From contig JAHPZE010000004.1 of NCBI GenBank assembly GCA_019058365.1, positions 186,001 through 250,000 of the forward strand: DNA of 64,000 nucleotides. The letters are read 5' to 3'. The notes under the pieces are model-generated. The model was not told the DNA's origin, did not search any database, and saw nothing but the letters and a program-made list of their open reading frames with translations. Shown in pieces: positions 53,724 to 62,204 of the stretch. Position 1 is the stretch's first letter, and every line of letters begins with the position of its first letter. The DNA comes from Promethearchaeota archaeon (GTDB taxonomy: Archaea > Asgardarchaeota > Lokiarchaeia > Sigyniarchaeales > SOKP01). The translations under genes were made by a program, and so were the position numbers.

Positions 53724-55949
53724 ATGAGTGGGATAACTCGGGAGTATAGGGCAGAAGGAATAAAAGTAAGGATAAAAGATGCTTATAAAGGAGATGCTGG
53801 TAGAGGAAGAATAAGAATAGATCCAGAAGTAATTGATAACCTTAACCTTAGAACTGGTGATGTTATTGAAATCTCCCATAATGCAGCGGGTAAGAAAACT
53901 GCTGCTTTACTATATCCAGGAAAACTAGAAGATGCAGGTACAAATACAATCAGGATAGATTCTTCATTGAGAAGGAATATTGGTGCTTCTCTAGATGATA
54001 TAGTAGAAATTCGAAAAATAGATGCTAGTTTAGCCGATAGGATTACATTTGCTGGGTTAGAAGAGTCTGTTATTCTTAGGAGATCTGATCAATTGGTACG
54101 AATGTTAGAAAATCGTGTTATCACTAAAGGGGATATTCTCAGTTTTAATGCGATGGGTCGAAGGATTGATTTTATAGTTATAGATTTTAATCCTAAAGCT
54201 GCGGCTGTTAGGATTCATTTAGATACTAAAATTACGATCTCAGAAAAAACAAATAAAGAGCTTGAAGAATTAGAGGCAAGGAGAGTTACTTATGAAGATA
54301 TTGGGGGTTTAGAAGAAGAGATCCAGAAGATTCGGGAAATGATTGAATTACCAATAAGACATCCCGAATTATTTAAAAGAATAGGTATTGACCCTCCTAA
54401 AGGGGTTTTACTGCATGGGCCTCCAGGTACGGGTAAGACCTTGCTTGCAAGAGCTGTTGCGTATGAAACTGAGGCACATTTTATAACAATCAGCGGACCT
54501 GAAATTATGAGCAAGTTCTATGGACAGAGTGAGGAAAACCTTCGTAAAGTATTTGAAGAAGCTAAAGAGATGGCACCCTCGATAATATTCATTGATGAAT
54601 TGGATTCAATAGCTCCTAAGAGGGGTGAAGTCACTGGTGAAGTAGAAAGAAGAGTTGTTGCTCAATTACTTTCATTATTAGATGGTTTAGAAGGGAGGGG
54701 TGAAACTATTGTTATAGGGGCAACAAATAGAGTGAATGATATAGATCCAGCACTTAGGCGTCCTGGAAGATTTGACCGAGAAATCGAGATTGGTGTCCCA
54801 GATACTGACGGTAGATATGAAATATTATTAATCCACACACGTGGAATGCCCTTATATGATGACGTAGATCTGCGTCTTATGGCTGAAAAGACTCATGGGT
54901 TTGTCGGTGCGGATGTAGAAGCATTAGCAAAAGAAGCTGCAATGTTAGCAATTAGAGAGTTATTACCAAAAATTGATTTAGATAAACCAATTCCTCCTGA
55001 AATTTTAGCTGACCTTCTAATTAAGATGAAAAATTTTGAAACGGCTTTAAATAGTATCGAACCTTCGGCTCTGAGAGAAGTGTTAATTAGCCAACCTACT
55101 GAAACATGGGATGATATTGGAGGTTTAGAAGAAGCAAAACAACAATTAATGGAAATAATTGAATGGCCATTAAAATATCCAGAATTATACAGACATTTAA
55201 ATTCAAAACCACCTAATGGAATATTGCTCTTTGGACCTCCTGGAACGGGAAAAACTCTTTTAGCAAGAGCACTAGCTCATGAAAGTGAAGTTAATTTTAT
55301 TTCAGTAAAAGGACCAGAGTTTCTTTCTAAATGGGTTGGTGAAAGTGAAAAGGCAGTAAGAGAAACATTTCGAAAAGCAAGAGCAGCAGCTCCTTGTATT
55401 ATATTTTTCGATGAAGTCGATGCAATAGCCGGTATGAGGGGTAGATTTGCTAGCTCCCAGGTAACAGAACAAGTAGTCTCTCAGTTACTAACAGAAATGG
55501 ATGGATTAGAAGGATTGAAAGATGTTATATTACTTGCTGCTACAAATCGACCAGATATGCTTGATCCTGCTTTATTACGTTCAGGGAGATTTGGAAGACA
55601 TATTGATATACCGATGCCAGACAAAGATGCGCGTGTTGAGATATTTAAAATTCATCTTAAAAATAAGCCATTAGCTAAAGATGTAAGCATTGATCAACTA
55701 TCACAAGATTTAGAAGGATATACAGGCGCTGATATTCAAGCAATCTGCGAAGAAGCAACACTCTTAACTATTCGCAAGGCTATTAATGATACAAAAATCG
55801 ACACAAAGAATGAAGATTCAGTTAAAGTAGTAAAAATTTCTAAAGCTGAATTTGAAATATCAATAGAAAAGGTAGTAAAGTCAGCCGATAAGGCTAAAAA
55901 ATCCCATGAAACATATTCAAAAGAACCTTCAGAAGAATTATATCGATAA
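53724..55949 (+). CDS. cdc48: Cdc48/p97-type AAA+ ATPase
   Basis: A 741-residue double-ring unfoldase. An N-terminal double-psi beta-barrel (1-180) is followed by D1 with Walker A GPPGTGKT (about 232-239), Walker [10 protein letters not shown] and sensor ATNRVNDID, and D2 with Walker A GPPGTGKT (about 503-510), Walker [10 protein letters not shown] and ATNRPDMLD. The C-terminus ends in LYR, a fit to the HbYX motif (hydrophobic-Tyr-any) that docks archaeal Cdc48 and PAN onto the 20S proteasome. Two pairs of Arg-finger-like RRPGRFDRE and RSGRFGRHI follow. Preceded by the Hsp20-like gene and followed by an ArsR-like regulator. Confidence 0.96.
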   Translation: MSGITREYRAEGIKVRIKDAYKGDAGRGRIRIDPEVIDNLNLRTGDVIEISHNAAGKKTAALLYPGKLEDAGTNTIRIDSSLRRNIGASLDDIVEIRKIDASLADRITFAGLEESVILRRSDQLVRMLENRVITKGDILSFNAMGRRIDFIVIDFNPKAAAVRIHLDTKITISEKTNKELEELEARRVTYEDIGGLEEEIQKIREMIELPIRHPELFKRIGIDPPKGVLLHGPPGTGKTLLARAVAYETEAHFITISGPEIMSKFYGQSEENLRKVFEEAKEMAPSIIFIDELDSIAPKRGEVTGEVERRVVAQLLSLLDGLEGRGETIVIGATNRVNDIDPALRRPGRFDREIEIGVPDTDGRYEILLIHTRGMPLYDDVDLRLMAEKTHGFVGADVEALAKEAAMLAIRELLPKIDLDKPIPPEILADLLIKMKNFETALNSIEPSALREVLISQPTETWDDIGGLEEAKQQLMEIIEWPLKYPELYRHLNSKPPNGILLFGPPGTGKTLLARALAHESEVNFISVKGPEFLSKWVGESEKAVRETFRKARAAAPCIIFFDEVDAIAGMRGRFASSQVTEQVVSQLLTEMDGLEGLKDVILLAATNRPDMLDPALLRSGRFGRHIDIPMPDKDARVEIFKIHLKNKPLAKDVSIDQLSQDLEGYTGADIQAICEEATLLTIRKAINDTKIDTKNEDSVKVVKISKAEFEISIEKVVKSADKAKKSHETYSKEPSEELYR

Positions 55950-55991
55950 TAAACATTTAAATAGAAAACTAAAAAAAAAGGAGTGATTAAA

Positions 55992-56777
55992 ATGGAATTA
56001 GAGGACCAAGAAGGAGGAGATGTTTTTCTTAGTATTGATAGCTTGTTTGAAATATTAGGAAATCCTACAAGAAGAATGATTTTATCAAAGTTAGCAAAAG
56101 TTCCGTTAGGGGCTTCGGAATTGGCAGCCTCGTTCGGAAAAAAGATATCAAGACAAGCGATTCATAGCCAACTTAAAATGCTTACTGATTATGGGATAAT
56201 TGAAAGCTTTGGTGAAGATCCAAGAAGTATTAAATATCGTATTAATAGTAATCTATCTTTAAGAATTGATGTCACTCCAGATTATTTTAATATAAATTAC
56301 AATATAGCGAAAATTAATAACGCTCGAGACAATTTGGAAATTAAAGACACGGGATGTCAAGTAGATTATCAAAAAATTAGGAGCCCAGATAAGAAGCTCA
56401 GATTTTTAGCAGAAAAAATTAAGGAAATTGAACAAAGTATAGGCGGTTTAGAACAAGAGAGAACTGTGCTATTACATAATAAAGAATGTTTTATTATAGA
56501 ATTAAAAAACATAATCAAAGACCAATATGAAGATGATCTTAAGACAAAAGAGCAACCCAATTTAGAGAAAGAGATTTTTTATACACTTTTTTATAATCCA
56601 ATAAAATATTTCAAAAGAATAAACATTGATAAATTACTTGATGATATGTTCTTTTCAGAAATGGGACCGATTAGAAGGGATCAACATAAAGTATCCATTA
56701 GGCATCTACTTAGAGATTTGTCCAGTTTAATGGATGTCTTTCGTGAAGATGAGGATAATTGGTTTTTCGATATTTAA
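55992..56777 (+). CDS. ArsR-like winged-helix regulator with long C-terminal domain
   Basis: About 261 residues. The N-terminal wHTH (residues 10-80) has LFEILGNPTRRMILSKLAKVPLGASELAASF, RQAIHSQLKMLTDYGIIESFGED, then KYRI as wing. The C-terminal part has a helical coiled-coil stretch (DKKLRFLAEKIKEIEQSIGGLEQERTVLLHNKECF) and an unrecognised end. ATG at 55992 has AAGGAGTGA 5 bp upstream; an in-frame GTG at 55983 lies inside that ribosome-binding site and is less likely. Separated from cdc48 by 42 bp, so probably the regulator of that cluster. Confidence 0.85.
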   Translation: MELEDQEGGDVFLSIDSLFEILGNPTRRMILSKLAKVPLGASELAASFGKKISRQAIHSQLKMLTDYGIIESFGEDPRSIKYRINSNLSLRIDVTPDYFNINYNIAKINNARDNLEIKDTGCQVDYQKIRSPDKKLRFLAEKIKEIEQSIGGLEQERTVLLHNKECFIIELKNIIKDQYEDDLKTKEQPNLEKEIFYTLFYNPIKYFKRINIDKLLDDMFFSEMGPIRRDQHKVSIRHLLRDLSSLMDVFREDEDNWFFDI

Positions 56778-56822
56778 AATAAAGTTTTTTTCGAAATTAT
56801 TATCTAGTTTTAATGCTGAATT

Positions 56823-57320
56823 ATGAATCTACAAGATTTAAAAAAATTAATGCCTGATATATTTGAACGAGTTAAAAAAGATGTAGAGATAGTCTATGGA
56901 CGACATCGGGCTGGCTTAAGTCTTGGACTTGTGGAAATGGGTATTTATAGAGGGGGTTTTATAGGTGGAATGCATTTCACTCCAGGGACAGATATTGTTA
57001 TGAATAAAACACCCCTTAAAATCATTTTAAAAGAACAACCTTATGAAATTGTATGGGCTTATACATATCACATTCTTTTACATGAATATATTCATTCTTT
57101 GGGTGTTCTAGATGAACAACAATGTAGAAATATCACTCTAAGAATTAGTGAGGAAATTTTCAAGGAAAGCAACCACCCTGCTATAATTCTCGCAAAAAAT
57201 GGTATTAGTACCTATTTTCCTAATTTGCCTTTAATTTATGCTCCTCCAGATCTTAAATCTGAGGTACAAATTGAATATATATATAATTTTGATCAAGAGA
57301 GTTATGATTATATCTCTTAA
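56823..57320 (+). CDS. HExxH-motif protein (probable metallopeptidase), 165 aa
   Basis: A 165-residue soluble protein with HEYIHSLGVLDE near residue 90, i.e. HExxHxxG, the zinc signature of many metallopeptidases, with Glu in the middle as catalyst. The N-terminal half (MNLQDLKKLMPDIFERVKKDVEIVYGRHRAGLSLGLVEMGIYRGGFIGGMHFTPGTDIVMNKTPL) is unrecognised. Family not identified. It follows the ArsR-like gene by 45 bp, same strand. A second, different zinc protein (archaemetzincin) occurs at 60619. Confidence 0.7.
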   Translation: MNLQDLKKLMPDIFERVKKDVEIVYGRHRAGLSLGLVEMGIYRGGFIGGMHFTPGTDIVMNKTPLKIILKEQPYEIVWAYTYHILLHEYIHSLGVLDEQQCRNITLRISEEIFKESNHPAIILAKNGISTYFPNLPLIYAPPDLKSEVQIEYIYNFDQESYDYIS

Positions 57321-57385
57321 TTAAAATATAAAATGGTTTATAGGAAAATTCCTGTTATATCTGTAATTCATTTATGATATAACTT

Positions 57386-57748
57386 TTATGAATTCAAGCA
57401 TTCATTAAGGGTATTTATTAATTTTTGATGTGTAAAAGGTTTATCCAAGAAACCCATTGCTCCATTAGCATAGACTTCTTCTTTAATAGTTTTGTCAGCA
57501 CTTGCAAAAATAACTTTTGAATTATGATCAATTTGTAGAATTTCTTTTAAAGCATCTATCCCATTTTTAATAGGCATTCTATGATCTAAAATTATTATGT
57601 CGGGTTTTTTAGTAAAAAAGTTGAACATTCTTATTGCCTCCTCTCCATTATTAGCAATGCCTAAAACTTGAAAGCCCGCCATTCTTAATAAGAGTTCATA
57701 TAGTCTTTGAAGATCTCTATCATCTTCAGCAATAAAAATTGTTTTTAT
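57386..57748 (-). CDS. Single-domain response regulator; likely AUA start
   Basis: A 120-residue receiver domain. The first usual start (ATG at 57682) would cut away strand 1 and the acidic pocket. The upstream in-frame segment reads KTIFIAEDDRDLQRLYELL, exactly what a receiver needs. Phospho-accepting Asp is in IIILDHRMPIKNG, Ser/Ala in VIFASADKT and Lys in FLDKPF. No ATG, GTG or TTG lies between the frame-closing TAA and FIAEDD. ATA at 57746-57748 follows GGTGA (57756-57760) by 7 nt, the same layout as at the 12415 GTPase gene. No output domain; partner kinase may be the one at 47455. Before it, 328 bp hold nothing recognised. Confidence 0.85.
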   Translation of the reverse strand: MKTIFIAEDDRDLQRLYELLLRMAGFQVLGIANNGEEAIRMFNFFTKKPDIIILDHRMPIKNGIDALKEILQIDHNSKVIFASADKTIKEEVYANGAMGFLDKPFTHQKLINTLNECLNS

Positions 57749-58076
57749 CCCTAATTCACCTTTTAGGAAACTAATCCTATTTAGAAAACTTCTGTTTTAG
57801 ATAACTTTAAAATAGAAATTTTTTCTCAACAATCGTACAAACCAATTACAGAAATAATAGTATTTATGCTTTGACATTAAATAAAATTATCTTGAATCCT
57901 GGATTATATTATGAAAATATAAATATCAAGAGTATTTCAAAACCATTACCGTAAATTTTTTTTGTACTTCAATTTTACAAGAACTTAGAAAATAAGCTTT
58001 TATCTTTTACCCATTATATAAAGGATAATATAAAAAAATTCTATAATAATATGTAAATAAAAAAGAGGGCATAAAA
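57749..58076. other. Intergenic, 328 bp, divergent spacer
   Basis: Between the divergent response regulator and polyferredoxin genes. It carries the GGTGA ribosome-binding site of the response regulator (57756-57760) and the GAGGG site (58065-58069) near the polyferredoxin gene. A TATA-like run occurs around 58015-58040. No open frame of good composition, no RNA gene. Confidence 0.45.
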
Positions 58077-58139
58077 ATTACGCGAACATTATCTGATGAT
58101 GAATCTGTTGATGGAAAAAAAGAATCTATTCAAAAAGAC

Positions 58140-59159
58140 ATGGACATATTACCTGAACAATTAGTACTTAAATGGAAGTTTCAAAATGTTGATAAAAAAC
58201 TTATATATGATATAAAGCGTTGTATAGGATGCTCATTATGCAAAATTATTTGTCCTGTTGAGGCAATTGAGCTTGGACCAATTCCCGATATCGCTCAAGG
58301 AATATTAGATGATAGTAATCCAAAAATATTGATAGACCATGATAAATGCTGTTATTGCATGTTATGCGCAGTAGTCTGCCCAAATGATGCATTCCATGAA
58401 AATATTATTCCCGAAGAACAAATAGACCTTGAACAATTCCCATCAATTGGAAAGTTTTTCAAGATAGATATGAAGAAATGTATTGAAGATTCTAAAAATG
58501 AAATATGCCAATTATGTTTAAAAGTTAGAGATAGAAACAATGTAAAGGAATACTTTAAAATTCAAAAGGAGTGCCCCGTCCAATGTTTTTCAATTGATTC
58601 TCCAATTAAAGGAGAAGTTATTATCAAAAAAAACATGCTACATAAATGTGATCCTCAAGGGTGTAAAGCTTGTGTCAATATCTGCCCAACTGAGTCTTTC
58701 TTTATTCCTGAAAGCGCTGAAGATGTGAAAAAATATGGAAAAATTGCTTGTAATGAAAATGAATGTTTTTATTGCGGAGCATGCGAAAATTCTTGTCCTG
58801 ATGATTTGATAGTTGTTAATAGAAAGGAAGTTGTAATCATTGATCCTAAGAAGAAAGGAAATTATCCGTGGATACAGGGTTGGATAAAAAGTATAAAAGA
58901 AATTCTTAGAAAAGCGTTGATTCGCGGAAAAGGCAAAAAAAAAATCCCAGAAATTGAAGAAGAAGTCAAAAAATTACAAAAGAAAATTGAAGAAGAAATT
59001 CCACAATTATCAATGGAAGATAGAAAAAAATTGGATGAATTAAACCAGAAGATTCAAACTTTCCTCAGATCTCCAAAAATCAGGTACTGGATAAAAGATA
59101 AGAAAGTTAATAAAGTAACAGAGGAATTAAGAAAAATCCTTTCTGAGCAAAAAAAGTGA
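58140..59159 (+). CDS. Polyferredoxin-like protein with C-terminal coiled coil
   Basis: A 339-residue protein with several cysteine clusters: CIGCSLCKIICP, CCYCMLCAVVCP, CQLCLKV, CKACVNICP and CFYCGACENSCP, i.e. about four [4Fe-4S] ferredoxin motifs plus an extra Cys group. It resembles methanogen-type polyferredoxins and could feed electrons to Hdr-type complexes. The last 80 residues (ILRKALIRGKGKKKIPEIEEEVKKLQKKIEEEIPQL and onward) are a charged coiled coil. The ATG at 58140 lacks a ribosome-binding site; an ATT at 58077, in frame and 7 nt after GAGGG, would add 21 residues with good composition. Its C-terminal DNA is duplicated at 59701. Confidence 0.85.
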   Translation: MDILPEQLVLKWKFQNVDKKLIYDIKRCIGCSLCKIICPVEAIELGPIPDIAQGILDDSNPKILIDHDKCCYCMLCAVVCPNDAFHENIIPEEQIDLEQFPSIGKFFKIDMKKCIEDSKNEICQLCLKVRDRNNVKEYFKIQKECPVQCFSIDSPIKGEVIIKKNMLHKCDPQGCKACVNICPTESFFIPESAEDVKKYGKIACNENECFYCGACENSCPDDLIVVNRKEVVIIDPKKKGNYPWIQGWIKSIKEILRKALIRGKGKKKIPEIEEEVKKLQKKIEEEIPQLSMEDRKKLDELNQKIQTFLRSPKIRYWIKDKKVNKVTEELRKILSEQKK

Positions 59160-59689
59160 AAAAAAATTTATTAGCTAAAAAGAAACCAAGGATTCTAGTG
59201 TTTCTTCATGGAACCTGTATCATGCATAGGAATGCATTGGGGCTTTCAAGAGAGGAAGTAATACAACAAATTATAGATGATGTTGATGGATCAATATCTG
59301 ATTTTGGTTCATACATTCCAATTGGTAATGTTGTTAAAAAATTAATTACATGGCAAAATCAAGGGGCTGAGATCTTGTATCTTAGTTCTCATTTATCTCT
59401 TGGAAATGTTAAAAAGGATGAGATAGTTTTAAAAAAATATGATTTTCCAAAAGGACCGATATTTTACCGAAAAGAAAAAAATTGGAATTTACCAATTGAA
59501 GAAGCTAAGCCAGATATACTAATTGAAGATGATTGTGAGAGCATCGGTGGTGAATATCAAATGACTTATCCTAATCTTATATTAGAATTAAAATCTAAAA
59601 TAATTTCAATTGTTATAAAAGAATTTAGCGGAATTGATGACCTTCCCGATGATATTGATGAATTAACGAAATTGAGTTCAATATCTTAA
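59156..59689 (+). CDS. HAD-like protein without the usual nucleophile, 177 aa
   Basis: A 177-residue protein that overlaps the polyferredoxin stop by 4 bp (GTG start). The pattern RILVFLHGTCIMH at the N-terminus, the Ser-rich EILYLSSHLSLG and ILIEDDCESIGG follow the HAD phosphatase fold (strand 1, motif II, motif IV), but the catalytic DxDGT/V is replaced by LHGTC, so it should be inactive as a phosphatase or uses other chemistry. Low-complexity acidic end DDLPDDIDELTKL. Family not certain. Confidence 0.6.
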   Translation: MKKNLLAKKKPRILVFLHGTCIMHRNALGLSREEVIQQIIDDVDGSISDFGSYIPIGNVVKKLITWQNQGAEILYLSSHLSLGNVKKDEIVLKKYDFPKGPIFYRKEKNWNLPIEEAKPDILIEDDCESIGGEYQMTYPNLILELKSKIISIVIKEFSGIDDLPDDIDELTKLSSIS

Positions 59690-59700
59690 CAATATACATA

Positions 59701-59870
59701 AAATTGAAAAAGAAATTCCACAATTATCAAAGGAAGATAGAAAAAAATTGGATGAATTAAACCAGAAGATTCAAACTTTCCTCAAATCTCCAAAAATCAG
59801 GTACTGGATAGAGAAAAAAAACCCAAACTATCATAAGGGAACTTAATAAATTCTTAAGTAAGAAAAAATA
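59701..59870 (+). pseudogene. Duplicated tail of the polyferredoxin gene, now non-coding
   Basis: Bases 59701-59810 repeat 58984-59093 with only three differences noticed by eye in about 110 bp (about 97% identity), encoding KEIPQLSKEDRKKLDELNQKI and TFLKSPKIRYWI. Beyond that the copies diverge; the remnant would continue, after a frame shift near 59815-59830, as TIIRELNKFLSKKK before a TAA at 59868-59870, parallel to the KVTEELRKILSEQKK end of the parent. No start codon or ribosome-binding site. It sits just after the HAD-like gene, so the duplication spans that gene. Confidence 0.75.
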
Positions 59871-59967
59871 AGGAAAATAAATATCTCTTTCTTCAAAAAT
59901 ATCTTTGTTTAAATATGTAGTTATATAATTAAGGTAAATATCAAAATCAATATTGGAGTATTGTTAA

Positions 59968-60255
59968 ATGAAATTAATTTTAAAGGTTAAACCAAATAAG
60001 CAATCAAAAAATAACAAACTGATTGCTTGGATACAAAAAGACACAACCTTTAAAAATGATATTATTCAACTGTTTAAACTCTTTAAAGATAATATTCATA
60101 TATCTAAATTAAGTAAAATTTTAAGATATCATATTGTAACTTCCGAAAATCCAGCAATTATCTTAAATCTATTTTCATCAATTCAAGAACTAATCCCTGA
60201 GGTTTACTTTAATAAAGAAGATTCAATAGAGATTGATGATATAATTGATATATAG
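59968..60255 (+). CDS. Small protein, 95 aa, unknown
   Basis: A 95-residue basic-then-acidic protein (MKLILKVKPNKQSKNNKLIAWIQKD to EDSIEIDDIIDI). No family recognised. GGAGTATTGTTAA before the ATG is a plausible ribosome-binding site. Located between the duplicated tail and the tRNA gene, in the same direction as the polyferredoxin. Confidence 0.5.
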   Translation: MKLILKVKPNKQSKNNKLIAWIQKDTTFKNDIIQLFKLFKDNIHISKLSKILRYHIVTSENPAIILNLFSSIQELIPEVYFNKEDSIEIDDIIDI

Positions 60256-60289
60256 ATATAATATTGAGGATAATTAAGAACACAAAAAA

Positions 60290-60391
60290 TGGGAGAGGGG
60301 GGATTTGAACCCCCGACCCCTTGGTCCCAAACCAAGATTCACGCTGTAGTGAAAGCCCCTACAGTATCATACCAAGCTAGACTACCCTCCC
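60290..60391 (-). tRNA. tRNA-Pro (anticodon UGG) with a probable 28-nt intron between D arm and anticodon arm
   Basis: Read on the minus strand: acceptor GGGAGGG pairing with CTCTCCC, then A73 (60290); D arm GTCT-AGCTTGGTA-TGAT; base 26 A; anticodon arm CTTGG-TTTGGGA-CCAAG (anticodon UGG); variable GGGTC; T arm GGGGG-TTCAAAT-CCCCC. The mature parts add up to 74 nt, a normal tRNA. Between position 26 and the anticodon stem sits a 28-nt insertion (60337-60364) that folds by itself (CTGTAG with CTACAG). Such a non-canonical position fits an archaeal intron cut by the splicing endonuclease. CCA is not encoded. The exact cut could be at 26/27 to 28/29 because CT is shared at both ends. Confidence 0.9.
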
Positions 60392-60408
60392 ATGTCAAAC
60401 AGAATTCT

Positions 60409-60419
60409 CTTTTTAAAGA
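60409..60419 (-). promoter_or_regulatory. Likely TATA box of the tRNA-Pro gene
   Basis: On the minus strand the sequence TCTTTAAAAAG lies about 23 bp upstream of tRNA position 1 (60391), the normal distance for an archaeal TATA element. Motif seen; function inferred. Confidence 0.45.
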
Positions 60420-60618
60420 TTTTACTTAACCTTAAGAGATGGGATAATTATTACACAACTTAATACAAAATCTAATTGTTATATAATACAAATAATAAAA
60501 ATTAAAATATTTTTTCAATTTTTACTTAGACATGATAGAAATTAGTATCTGATTTTAAGGTTTTCATTTAACTTGATAGATTTTTAATTAAAATTACTCT
60601 AAAATTTCATAATCTAAA

Positions 60619-61194
60619 ATGAAGAAAATTATTGAATTGTTAAAAATTGGAGACTTGGAACAAACAATTTTTGTGAAATTAAAAGACAACCTTGAAAATA
60701 TATTTAATAGCTTTAATATCTCTATCAGTATATTTAAGGACGCAATTCAATTGGAGAAGGCAGAATATAATTCAGAAAGAAGACAATATAATGCTAATAA
60801 AATTTTAAAAAGAATTATAAACCATACTAAAGATTTTCACGCTTTTCGAATATTGGGAGTAATGGATCAAGATATTTATTCAGAACCATTAAATTTTGTA
60901 TTTGGTATTGCTATAAACCCAAAAAAAAGAATTTCAGGAGTTCCAGTTGTTGCCTTAATTTCAATCACAAGACTCAGAGAAAAGTTTTATAGAAGACCTG
61001 AAAACAACGATTTTTTCGAATTAAGGATATTAAAAGAAGCCATTCATGAACTTGGGCACACATTTAGTTTAGAACATTGTAATAAATTTTGTATAATGCA
61101 ATTTTCAAATACTCTAATGGATACAGATAAGAAACCGCCACAATTTTGTGAATCTTGCTTGAAAAAATTAACAATTTTCTTTAAGAGCTTGTAA
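60619..61194 (+). CDS. amzA: Archaemetzincin (peptidase M54)
   Basis: A 191-residue zinc metallopeptidase. The hallmark HELGHTFSLEHCNKFCIMQFSNTLMDTDKKPPQFCESC contains HExxHxxGxxHC, the Met-turn CxMxFS and the second CxxC zinc site, the full archaemetzincin signature. The N-terminal part (KIIELLKIGDLEQTIFVKLKDNL) is the usual lead-in. It stands alone downstream of the divergent tRNA gene. Physiological substrates are unknown in archaea. Confidence 0.93.
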   Translation: MKKIIELLKIGDLEQTIFVKLKDNLENIFNSFNISISIFKDAIQLEKAEYNSERRQYNANKILKRIINHTKDFHAFRILGVMDQDIYSEPLNFVFGIAINPKKRISGVPVVALISITRLREKFYRRPENNDFFELRILKEAIHELGHTFSLEHCNKFCIMQFSNTLMDTDKKPPQFCESCLKKLTIFFKSL

Positions 61195-61202
61195 CAACCT
61201 TT

Positions 61203-62204
61203 TCAATATTTTTCCTTAAAGCTAATGTAAAGATCCTCACTGATTTTCAAGATTTTTTTATCATTTTTAACTAATTTTTTTAAATCAGGAGAGATGTTTT
61301 GTATACCAAAATAAGCTCCCGCTAGACTTCCTCCTATTGCTCCAACAGTATCACTATCCCCTCCAGCTGTCGCAAGCTCGAAAATACACTCTTTGAATGA
61401 AGTTAGTCTTTTTAAAAAGATGAAAATTGCACAAACCACAGTACTTATGGTATATGGATGAACGAAAGCTTGACCTAAATAATCTTCGATAAAATATGGT
61501 GATTTAACTCCTGCTTGTGAAAATTTAATCAATCCTGATTCAATTGGTATATTTAATTTCGATTTCAATTTATTCAAGATTTTAATGAATTCTTCCCATA
61601 TTTCATCTTGAGTATTAGCAATTGAATTAGTAATAACTTCAAAAAATTCATCTATGGAAAAACCAGTTTCAGGATTTTTATCTATTAAAAATACAATAGC
61701 ACTTGCTATAACTACTGCTCCCGCTGAAGCCGCTGGATGACTATGGGTAATAATACTGGATTTAATTGCAGTTGTTTTTAATGCTTTAGGATCTTTGCAG
61801 TAATATAAACCAACTGGGGCAATTCTCATAGTAGTACCGTTCCCCCCTGAATTTGAAGCAGCTTCCTTCCAAGGGACACCTAATTTTAATTTTCTGATTG
61901 AGGAGATACAACCATAACCCGGTCCAATAGGAGGATCATCTAACCAATTTATATATTCATCGAGAAAGTATTCGATTTTAAAACCATTGCCTTTAATTAG
62001 AGCTTCAGCAGTATGAAGAGTTAATTGTGTATCGTCTGTGTAGGTTCTAAATAGAGATTTATTCTTTTGAACAAACTCATCAAAATCATCAAAATAAGTA
62101 TGTATTTGGGAACGAAGTTTCCCTTCAAAAGGATGCCCCAAGGTATCTCCTATTGCTACACCTAATAAACAGCCTTGAAATTTGTCTAAAAGATTTATTT
62201 CCAT
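61203..62204 (-). CDS. ADP-ribosylglycohydrolase family protein (DraG-like)
   Basis: A 333-residue di-metal hydrolase that removes ADP-ribose or hydrolyses related bonds. Metal ligands are visible in AIGDTLGHPFEG, YTDDTQLTLHTAEAL (TDDT) and TAGGDSDTVGAIGGSLAGA (GGDSDT). ITHSHPAASAGAVVIASAI is also typical. Length is normal. The target is unknown; no ADP-ribosyltransferase was recognised in the window. Convergent with amzA, 8 bp between stops. Confidence 0.94.
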   Translation of the reverse strand: MEINLLDKFQGCLLGVAIGDTLGHPFEGKLRSQIHTYFDDFDEFVQKNKSLFRTYTDDTQLTLHTAEALIKGNGFKIEYFLDEYINWLDDPPIGPGYGCISSIRKLKLGVPWKEAASNSGGNGTTMRIAPVGLYYCKDPKALKTTAIKSSIITHSHPAASAGAVVIASAIVFLIDKNPETGFSIDEFFEVITNSIANTQDEIWEEFIKILNKLKSKLNIPIESGLIKFSQAGVKSPYFIEDYLGQAFVHPYTISTVVCAIFIFLKRLTSFKECIFELATAGGDSDTVGAIGGSLAGAYFGIQNISPDLKKLVKNDKKILKISEDLYISFKEKY

